A DNA stretch of 50,752 nt from a virus: the IMG/VR virus record IMGVR_UViG_3300020442_004288, positions 1 through 50,752 of that record; one strand, written 5' to 3'. Within the stretch, counting starts at the first letter, position 1, and every line of letters starts with the position of its first letter. Both the position numbers and the translations under genes were made by a program. The notes beneath the pieces are model-generated. The model saw nothing but the letters and a program-made list of their open reading frames with translations, was not told the origin of the DNA and searched no databases. This document shows positions 44,982-50,752 of the stretch, in pieces.

Positions 44982-45836
44982 TTAAAGAGTTCCTTCATTA
45001 ATGTCTTTCTCTAAAGCCTCAAAATCTTCAGTAGATGAATTGACACTAAAATACCAAAAACTAACAAAAGCCATAAGTTTATCGTATATAATTTCTAATA
45101 AATCATCCTCTTCCTCTTCCATTGCATAAAAAGATTCTTTTTTGTCTTGAACTTCTGTACCTTCAAAAAATGGAATTAATTGACCCTTATCTTCTGTGTA
45201 AGTCAGGCTCAAGATGTACCAAAGGATTACTTTATTTTGAGCTCTAACATCTGCAGTATGATTTAATAGCGCTGAATAGTTTGTTTCAATACTAGCAATA
45301 GTTCTCCTAAGGGTTGCAATATCTTCAAAAACTTGCTTTTGCTCTGAGCTAAATTTATTTGGATCTGATGTTTTTAGTTTATAATTTGTAAATTTAGTTT
45401 GAAGTTCAGCTAACTCTCCATACATTTTAGCCAGCTCTTTAGCTTCTTCTTCACTCATTATCCCGCCATTGTCAGTATATTTATTTAACAGCATGGCTTT
45501 TGTTAAAATACCGTCCTTTACGCATTTACTCATTTCAATGCTGTATTCCATGTCAGCTTCTTCCATCTGCCTTCTGGTTGGCTGTTTTAAAACAAAAGTG
45601 TGTTCAATCTTTTCTACCTCATTTCTTTTTTCTTTAACGATTTGTTTTTCTTTTACTTTTCGTTTTTCTTTTGTCTTGTACTTTTCGTCTTCGCCAGTTT
45701 CTTTATTTTTGCGAGTTTTTTCAACCTCAACTTCTTTTTCGACTTCAACATCCTTTTCGACGTCAACTTCTTTTTCAACTTCAGTTTCCTGAAAAACTTT
45801 AAAACGATAGATTTCTTTGTTTGTTTTTGTATACAT
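44982..45836 (-). CDS. Putative tail assembly chaperone, first of two paralogues
   Basis: This 284-residue protein has a low-complexity charged N-terminal arm (EVEKEVDVEKDVEVEKEVEV, then Lys-rich). A conserved-looking body follows: HTFVLKQPTRRQMEEADMEY, DGILTKAMLLNKYTDNGG, and SALLNHTADVRAQNKVILWY. The last block aligns by eye with QSLLTSTAESYATKRANDYY in the next gene. As the gene two before the tape measure, it is a gpG-type chaperone candidate. The charged arm may hold the tape measure or tube subunits. Start ATG 45836 is preceded by AAGGTAAAAGGT. Confidence 0.5.
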   Translation of the reverse strand: MYTKTNKEIYRFKVFQETEVEKEVDVEKDVEVEKEVEVEKTRKNKETGEDEKYKTKEKRKVKEKQIVKEKRNEVEKIEHTFVLKQPTRRQMEEADMEYSIEMSKCVKDGILTKAMLLNKYTDNGGIMSEEEAKELAKMYGELAELQTKFTNYKLKTSDPNKFSSEQKQVFEDIATLRRTIASIETNYSALLNHTADVRAQNKVILWYILSLTYTEDKGQLIPFFEGTEVQDKKESFYAMEEEEDDLLEIIYDKLMAFVSFWYFSVNSSTEDFEALEKDINEGTL

Positions 45837-45865
45837 ACCTTTTACCTTATTTAAATATTATAATA

Positions 45866-46147
45866 CTAGAATTTAAAATTTATAGTAAATTTTTCTAAAT
45901 CAGAATTTGTTTCCCTGATAGATTCATTTCCTATATCAAGAATTTTTTTTCTATAGTATTGCAGTTTATCTTTATCAAAATAATCTGCCTGAGAAATAAC
46001 ATCCTCGTGACTTGGAATGTTTTCTTTTAATTTTTTAAAATGGATTTGATGCTCAGTATACAAATCCTCAAGAAGAACTAAAAACCCTTTAAATAGAGAT
46101 TTAGTGCTCTTATTTTGCCTTTCTGTGAGAAACTCTTTTGCTTCCAT
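45866..46147 (-). CDS. Small hypothetical protein leading the tail block
   Basis: This 93-residue protein is helical and charged (SLFKGFLVLLEDLYTEHQIH; KLQYYRKKILDIGNESIRE). It is the first gene of the minus-strand tail block and is followed 29 bases later by the first chaperone candidate. The start ATG 46147 is preceded by GGTATAAGGTTT. No family recognised; a tail assembly role is inferred from operon position only. Confidence 0.55.
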   Translation of the reverse strand: MEAKEFLTERQNKSTKSLFKGFLVLLEDLYTEHQIHFKKLKENIPSHEDVISQADYFDKDKLQYYRKKILDIGNESIRETNSDLEKFTINFKF

Positions 46148-46204
46148 AAACCTTATACCTATTTTAGTTTACACATATTATGCTCTTTAGGTGTAAAAAA
46201 AAGT
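46148..46204. promoter_or_regulatory. Divergent promoter region with inverted TTTACAC/GTGTAAA
   Basis: This 57-base gap separates the leftward tail block from the rightward neck genes. TTTACAC (46168-46174) and GTGTAAA (46191-46197) form a perfect 7-base inverted repeat with 16 bases between. Each copy points its GTGTA towards one gene (27 bases to the left ATG, 14 bases to the right ATG). The left-facing copy sits within ATAATATGTGTA, identical to the element after the capsid terminator. This is the strongest evidence that GTGTA is a regulatory element; it could be a promoter pair or a shared operator. Confidence 0.6.
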
Positions 46205-46657
46205 ATGAGTCTTATAGATGATGCGAATAAAGCTGATATGGAGAAAGTTATGATGTCTATTCATAATACTTTCGCTAGAGATATCAAATTTATACAAGAT
46301 GCCAAAAGAATTATTCTTAGTACCGATCCTAATTATAATTATTTATACAAAAGTGTTAGAGGTTCTGTGTCTACAGTTAAAAGGCAAATAACAGAAAAAG
46401 TATTTAAAGCAAGAATATTATATGTAGGCAGGCAAGAAGAGGGGCTTTTTGATAGTGAAGCCAATGCACAAATAAAAGTAGAAAAAAATATTGGAGAAGT
46501 AAGAATAAAAGTTGATGGAACTGGATATAAATATTTAAAAGACTCAAAAAGAGTGGAGCTGGACGGGAGAATGTTTACGGTTTCTTCTGATGAAAGACCT
46601 CACGGCTTGTTTGCCCCACAGTTCTATACATTTTATTTAAAACCAATTAATAGTTAA
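46205..46657 (+). CDS. Putative head closure / neck protein
   Basis: Starting at ATG 46205 this is 150 residues; the frame stays open further left, but that part lies over the divergent promoter region and opposite gene. An N-terminal helix (ADMEKVMMSIHNTFARDIKF) is followed by a beta-rich half (NAQIKVEKNIGEVRIKVDGT; RVELDGRMFTVSSDERPHG), a layout like head-closure stoppers (gp16/gpFII type) that seal DNA below the connector. First of three genes likely forming the neck and tail end. Assigned by shape and position, not by family recognition. Confidence 0.45.
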   Translation: MSLIDDANKADMEKVMMSIHNTFARDIKFIQDAKRIILSTDPNYNYLYKSVRGSVSTVKRQITEKVFKARILYVGRQEEGLFDSEANAQIKVEKNIGEVRIKVDGTGYKYLKDSKRVELDGRMFTVSSDERPHGLFAPQFYTFYLKPINS

Positions 46658-46659
46658 TT

Positions 46660-47265
46660 ATGGCATTTGCAAGAAATTCAGCAAGAGATATATCTAAGGA
46701 AGTTGATTTTAGAAAATCAATTGAATACTTAAAAGAAGTAAAACAAATTATAAGGTCAGAATTTAATGCAGCTAAAACTAAATTAATTCATGAATTTGAG
46801 ATGCATCCAGTTACCAGAGAGATTGATGGTGGTACTGGAGCTTCAAACATATCAGGCACTTTAGGGGGTAGAGCAAATTTATTTTCTTTTATAGGATTTA
46901 AATATGGAGATAAGCCTTTAAGCCCAATAAAAGAACTTTTAGAAAAAATTGAAATAACATCAATACTTACAAGAAGGGATGGGTTTGCAAGCACACATGT
47001 TTTATATCCAAGTGCGCAGGATATTTTTAGAGTAACTCCCCTGCCTTGGGCTGACGGCAGAAGTTGGGCTGAAGGTATTGAAAAAGGCATATCTAATTTT
47101 GGTCAGTACTTAGATCTTAAGACAGATGCAAGTAGATCAGGAAGAGGTATTCAAAATGATAGCAGAGAATCAGGATTAAGTTTCTCTCCAATGCCATATA
47201 TAAGTAATTTAATAGAAGATTTTGAAAAATTTATATCTGCTATAAATAAACAAAGAATAGTATAA
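46660..47265 (+). CDS. Putative tail completion / neck protein
   Basis: This 201-residue protein starts two bases after the previous stop. It contains the block TKLIHEFEMHPVTREIDGG, then ASNISGTLGGRANLFSFIGF, which I associate with a group of phage neck or tail completion proteins, though I cannot confirm the family. Residues 1-45 are helical and basic; the C-terminus (SNLIEDFEKFISAINKQR) is helical. Its stop overlaps the next start (TATAATGA), giving coupled translation. It probably joins the tail top to the head. Confidence 0.45.
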   Translation: MAFARNSARDISKEVDFRKSIEYLKEVKQIIRSEFNAAKTKLIHEFEMHPVTREIDGGTGASNISGTLGGRANLFSFIGFKYGDKPLSPIKELLEKIEITSILTRRDGFASTHVLYPSAQDIFRVTPLPWADGRSWAEGIEKGISNFGQYLDLKTDASRSGRGIQNDSRESGLSFSPMPYISNLIEDFEKFISAINKQRIV

Positions 47266-48632
47266 TGAAACCACAGTTTCAGCATCAAGTAGTTACCAGC
47301 TTTGCATTATTTTTAGAAAATGTAGTAATGTTTAAAGGTGCTGCTTTTCAAAATAAGGATGATGCTAATTTTTATTATACTCCAGATGATAGGCTTGATC
47401 CAAACTACATGGCTTTTTCTTCATCACATAAACAATGGGTAACTGATGATCATATAAAAAGAGAGCATGGAGCGAATATTATTGATGGCATAACTTTAGA
47501 TGGTTTTTATTTAAAACGTGGAGCACAAAGTGTTCAGTATGATTTTGACAATGGAAGAGTTTTAGTTCCTAAAGCAATTGCATCACCTAGCTCAGTAATA
47601 CAAGGGTCATATGCAGTAAAAGATTTCAACATGTATATTACTGACCAAACAGAAGAAGAACTTCTTCTTGAGAGTCAGTTCGATAATAATAGTCGATTCG
47701 ATCAAATTGGGCAAGGAATAAAACCTTATGATCAAGTCGTGCCTGCAATATTCATGTCTTATGAGGGAAGTAAAAATGTACCTTTTGCATTTGGGGGACA
47801 AGATACAACTATTAGTAATATTAGGTGTGTGGTTTTTGCAGAAGATTCATATCAATTAGATGGATTATTTTCAATTATCAATGATTTAAAATATTCAAAT
47901 TTTGCAAATGTAGGATTTAATGAACACCCTTTAGATGAATTTGGTAATTTAAAAAATGGAAATTATGATTACAAAGATTTAAGTGATAGATATTTTGATT
48001 ATAGTAATTTCGCATATCTTAATGATATAAAAGTTTCTAAACTTAATGATAGGGTAGCTAAAAAAGCTCACCCCGGATTGTATATGGGATTTATAGATGC
48101 AGAAATATATGCACACAGATTCCCAAGGCAGCCTTTGGTCGAGCCGGTTGCATCAAGAGGCCCGAAAATTGGATATGTTCCTCTTGCTCCATACAAATTA
48201 ACTTTAGAAGTCACACAAAAACCTTTAGCTCCTTACAATATAGAGCTAGATAAAAGGTTACCATATAATCCTTACGGTTTATTCTTGTCTACGACTCGAC
48301 ATCTCAGGCTTCAGGCTGGTAATGTTGCAAATGTAGTTATGCAGCCATCAACAGAATTATTAATTAAATTAGATGGCTCTCCCGGTCAAATAGCATTTCT
48401 AGACATACAGGGTGAAAGCATACAGGTTGGTAATAGTGCTTCCAATAAATTAGTGTTTGATGGTTTTACTTTTTCATCAATAGGGCAGACGATACAAAAA
48501 ACAATTGCAGGTATATCTTTTGATATAACTTGGGAAGGTTATGGAAGTCAAATAATAAAATTAAAAAGAGCAGAGAGTGGAACTGGAAGCTTTGATAGTC
48601 AAATAGATGTGGCAATTTATGTTCCATGTTAA
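47265..48632 (+). CDS. Virion structural protein, unrecognised family
   Basis: This 455-residue protein starts at ATG 47265, coupled to the preceding gene. It is beta-rich and without membrane segments. The N-terminal ~290 residues have a sheath- or tube-like mixed fold (VVTSFALFLENVVMFKGAAF). The last ~140 residues, after a Pro-rich hinge (LAPYKLTLEVTQKPLAPYNI), look like one or two beta-sandwich domains. Position after neck genes suggests a tail terminator, tube or collar component. No contractile-sheath features are clear. I do not recognise it. Confidence 0.5.
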   Translation: MKPQFQHQVVTSFALFLENVVMFKGAAFQNKDDANFYYTPDDRLDPNYMAFSSSHKQWVTDDHIKREHGANIIDGITLDGFYLKRGAQSVQYDFDNGRVLVPKAIASPSSVIQGSYAVKDFNMYITDQTEEELLLESQFDNNSRFDQIGQGIKPYDQVVPAIFMSYEGSKNVPFAFGGQDTTISNIRCVVFAEDSYQLDGLFSIINDLKYSNFANVGFNEHPLDEFGNLKNGNYDYKDLSDRYFDYSNFAYLNDIKVSKLNDRVAKKAHPGLYMGFIDAEIYAHRFPRQPLVEPVASRGPKIGYVPLAPYKLTLEVTQKPLAPYNIELDKRLPYNPYGLFLSTTRHLRLQAGNVANVVMQPSTELLIKLDGSPGQIAFLDIQGESIQVGNSASNKLVFDGFTFSSIGQTIQKTIAGISFDITWEGYGSQIIKLKRAESGTGSFDSQIDVAIYVPC

Positions 48633-48639
48633 ATATTTA

Positions 48640-48656
48640 GTGTATTAATAAATAAG
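48640..48656 (+). promoter_or_regulatory. GTGTA-type element upstream of the cupredoxin-like fibre
   Basis: GTGTA at 48640-48644 continues as TTAATAAATAAG and lies 17 bases before ATG 48657. The ATAAATA stretch also resembles T4-type late promoters. Promoter role inferred. Confidence 0.45.
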
Positions 48657-50752
48657 ATGACTTACCATTCTTCGTCCAGTTCCAGCTCTTACTCTTCAAA
48701 AGTTTTCTATAGTTTCTTGCACAGAAATGAAGAGCCTTATGTAGCTACCGGATATGTTGTTTATAGACAACAGGTTAGTGGATCAACTTCTGGAGACTAC
48801 GAACATGTTGCAACATTAGCTCCAACGGGATTAGGTAACCCAATTACAATTACAGGATTCGATGTAATTACAAAATGTGGTTATTCTTACAATTATAAAT
48901 GTGCCGCAGTTAATGCTCAAGGAGAATCTTTGGGAATTAATCCAGTATTTTCCGGAGTTTCAATGCCTTGTCCGACTCCTACAAGAACAAGAACTCCGAC
49001 ACCAACAAAAACACCCACATTAACTCCAACAATATCAGTAACTCCTACTGCTACTCCAACTGTAACTACAACTCCAACTATAAGTGTTACGCCTACGGTT
49101 ACCTCAACTCCAACTTCAAATGCTGCAACCCCAACTCCTACTATTTCGGTTTCGCCTTCTGTATCTACTTCTGTACCAGTAACTCCAAGTAACACTCCAA
49201 CAGTTTCAATAACTCCAAGTAATACTCCAACAGTTTCAACAACTCCAAGTAATACTCCAACAATTTCAATAACTCCAAGTAACACTCCAACAATTTCAAT
49301 AACTCCAAGTAACACTCCAACAATTTCAGTTTCTGCAAGCGTTACTCCAACAATTTCAGCTTCTTCATCTGTTGCAGCTACTCCAAGCGCCACCCCTTCA
49401 GTTTCGGTATCTTCTTCGGTTCTCGTCACACCTAGTCCGACTCCAAGTGTTACCCCAACTAATGCTCTTGGGGGATGCTTTGGTGGAGCTACAACTGGTA
49501 TATCCATAGTAAGTGTTTCTAATGAGTATCAATTTAGTCAAGCTGGAAAAACTGCTCAAATAGAACCCTGCATGGCTTTGGCTAGAGGAACTACATACGG
49601 TCTTACAATAAATGCAGGAAGTCATCCATTTTACATTAAGTCTGCAAATACTGCAGGAACAGCAAATCAATACAATAATGGAGTAACTAATAATGGAGAA
49701 ACTAACGGAACCATCTTATTTAATGTTCCGTGTGATGCTCCAAATATGCTATTTTACCAGTGCAGCGTTCATAGTGCAATGAGTGGAGTAATTAATATAT
49801 ATGGTAATTGCCCATCTCCAACCCCAACTCCAACACCTTCGGTTTCGGTATCTTCTTCTGTTCCAGCTACTCCAAGTGCTACCCCTTCGGTTTCAGTATC
49901 TTCTTCCGTTCCAGCAGCAACAGTAACACCTTCGGTTTCGGTATCTTCTTCTGTTCCAGCTACTCCAAGTGCTACCCCTTCGGTTTCAGTATCTTCTTCC
50001 GTTCCAGCAGCAACAGTAACACCTTCGGCTTCGGTATCTTCTTCTGTTCCAGCTACTCCAAGTGCTACCCCTTCAGTTTCAGTATCTTCTTCCGTTCCAG
50101 CAACTCCAAGCAATACTCCAACTGCAACCCCAACAATTTCGGTTTCCAATACTCCACCAGCAAGCCCAACAGCTACTCCAACAATTTCGGTTACTCCAAG
50201 TATTTCCAACTCAGTTACTCCAACAATTTCAGTAACTCCAACAATTTCGGTTACTCCAAGTGTTTCAAACTCAGTAACTCCAACAATTTCGGTATCCAAT
50301 ACTCCACCAGCAAGCCCAACAGCTACTCCAACAATTTCGGTTACTCCAAGTATTTCCAACTCAGTTACTCCAACGATTTCAGTAACCCCAAGTATTTCTC
50401 CATCTAATACTCCACCAAGCAGTCCAACGGCAACACCAACTATTTCAGTAACTCCAAGTATTTCAAATTCAGTTACTCCAACAATTTCGGTTACTCCAAC
50501 AATTTCCAACTCAGTTACTCCAACGATTTCAGTAACTCCAAGTGTTTCTCCATCTAATACTCCGCCAAGTACCCCGACTACAACACCAACTATTTCAGTA
50601 ACTCCAAGTTCAACAATTTCGGTTACTCCAAGTATTTCCGTATCCAATACTCCACCGAACAGCCCAACAGCAACGCCAACTATTTCAGTAACTCCAAGTT
50701 CAACAATTTCGGTTACTCCAAGTATTTCCGTATCCAATACTCCACCGAACAG
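48657..50752 (+). CDS. Fn3/cupredoxin-like fibre with long P/T/S repeats, 3' end cut by the window
   Basis: From ATG 48657 the frame is open to the right edge (698 codons, no stop). Residues ~15-100 resemble an Fn3-like domain (YVATGYVVYRQQVSGSTSGD). A linker of TPTISVTPSNTP type follows to ~270. Residues ~274-390 resemble a cupredoxin: H323 in SHPFYIK and C369-x2-H372-x2-M375 in YQCSVHSAM match the His-Cys-His-Met pattern of type 1 copper sites. From ~390 on, SVSVSSSVPATPSATP and SVTPSISNSVTPTI repeats continue off the end. Nearby cysteines (274, 305, 359, about 388) could form disulphides. It is probably a fibre or decoration. The opposite strand has long chance open frames because of the repeats; they are not genes. 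Confidence 0.7.
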   Translation, partial: MTYHSSSSSSSYSSKVFYSFLHRNEEPYVATGYVVYRQQVSGSTSGDYEHVATLAPTGLGNPITITGFDVITKCGYSYNYKCAAVNAQGESLGINPVFSGVSMPCPTPTRTRTPTPTKTPTLTPTISVTPTATPTVTTTPTISVTPTVTSTPTSNAATPTPTISVSPSVSTSVPVTPSNTPTVSITPSNTPTVSTTPSNTPTISITPSNTPTISITPSNTPTISVSASVTPTISASSSVAATPSATPSVSVSSSVLVTPSPTPSVTPTNALGGCFGGATTGISIVSVSNEYQFSQAGKTAQIEPCMALARGTTYGLTINAGSHPFYIKSANTAGTANQYNNGVTNNGETNGTILFNVPCDAPNMLFYQCSVHSAMSGVINIYGNCPSPTPTPTPSVSVSSSVPATPSATPSVSVSSSVPAATVTPSVSVSSSVPATPSATPSVSVSSSVPAATVTPSASVSSSVPATPSATPSVSVSSSVPATPSNTPTATPTISVSNTPPASPTATPTISVTPSISNSVTPTISVTPTISVTPSVSNSVTPTISVSNTPPASPTATPTISVTPSISNSVTPTISVTPSISPSNTPPSSPTATPTISVTPSISNSVTPTISVTPTISNSVTPTISVTPSVSPSNTPPSTPTTTPTISVTPSSTISVTPSISVSNTPPNSPTATPTISVTPSSTISVTPSISVSNTPPN
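49836..50102 (+). repeat. 93-base tandem repeat, about 2.9 copies
   Basis: Copies begin at 49836, 49929 and 50022, each 93 bases (31 residues), nearly identical down to third positions. Each encodes SVSVSSSVPATPSATP twice-over with an AATVTP joint. The near identity points to recent expansion by unequal recombination or slippage. Confidence 0.85.
50131..50752 (+). repeat. Compound P/T/S repeats with 150- and 90-base periods
   Basis: Blocks starting at 50131 and 50281 are close copies of about 150 bases (SNTPPASPTATPTISVTPSI type). A 90-base unit begins at 50586 and again at 50676 and is cut by the window end. Shorter sub-units (SVTPSI, TISVTP) recur throughout with variable spacing. All stay in frame with the fibre gene. 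Confidence 0.8.

Noticed and set aside
44960-45010. Programmed frameshift of G/GT type between the two chaperone candidates
   Set aside because: CTTTAAA is present but not in the reading phase needed for a -1 slip, and the second frame is closed by TGA shortly upstream of its GTG. Separate coupled genes explain it better.
45469-45854. Plus-strand Phe/Ser-rich frames opposite the first chaperone gene
   Set aside because: They arise from the antisense of the EVEK/Lys-rich arm and have no independent support.
46115-46204. Longer N-terminus for the head-closure candidate (start at 46115)
   Set aside because: The extra residues lie over the divergent promoter region and the opposite gene; ATG 46205 just after the GTGTA element is far more likely.
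48917-50737. Long open frames on the minus strand (48917-49507 and 49769-50737) with EIVGVTEIVGV-like repeats
   Set aside because: They are the mirror of the P/T/S repeats of the plus-strand fibre, which has a proper start, promoter-like element and folded domains. The antisense frames have only repeat content.
49836-50752. CRISPR-like array
   Set aside because: The repeats are in-frame coding minisatellites without unique spacers of constant size.

Overview
This window is almost certainly part of a tailed double-stranded DNA bacteriophage genome (Caudoviricetes). It is AT-rich and close to fully coded, with no gene-free gap over about 60 bases. It holds recognisable packaging, capsid and tail genes. 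The tail genes TMP - M - L - K - I/J follow the gene order of lambda-like long flexible non-contractile (siphovirus) tails. I see no tRNA, rRNA, integrase, replication or CRISPR genes, so the host cannot be read from the sequence. Fibre motifs such as the FTGLSDTP type, the P/T/S-rich repeats and IPNF-type tape-measure motifs suggest a marine or aquatic phage. That is impression, not proof.

Layout. (1) About 1-4816, plus strand: two virion fibre or adhesin genes, the first cut by the left edge, and a small glycine-tailed protein. (2) 4818-8445, plus: a membrane-anchored GAF-like protein, a zinc-ribbon/AT-hook protein, a sigma-factor-like protein with a cysteine-rich insertion, a double helix-turn-helix protein that is a candidate small terminase, and a C2H2-finger/ERCC4-type nuclease. 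Most of the last four overlap or abut. (3) 8432-16921, plus: large terminase, portal, prohead protease fused to scaffold (probably with an internal scaffold start), a capsid-associated protein, the HK97-type major capsid protein, a strong terminator, and two small head-to-tail connector candidates. (4) 16918-46147, minus: the tail block. In transcription order it holds a small gene, two tandem-paralogous putative tail chaperones, a 4120-residue tape measure, two related tail structural proteins, M-, L- and K-like tail tip proteins, a giant I-J fusion, a fibre and a small gene. (5) 46205-50752, plus: neck and tail-completion candidates, a structural protein, and a Fn3/cupredoxin-like fibre with long P/T/S repeats that runs off the right edge.

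Most noteworthy. The tape measure carries nine copies of a G(F/Y/L)(I/V)P(N/S)(F/Y) motif between residues 542 and 1974. They separate unrelated-looking segments, including one with a perfect P-loop and one with a PD-(D/E)XK-like nuclease motif. This looks like enzymatic cargo carried within the tail. A second theme is a recurring GTGTA element 14-29 bases upstream of at least nine gene starts, including inverted copies in the divergent region at 46148-46204. It is a candidate promoter element that could be read by the phage's own sigma-like protein. All functional calls rest on reading motifs and gene order; no database search was possible.
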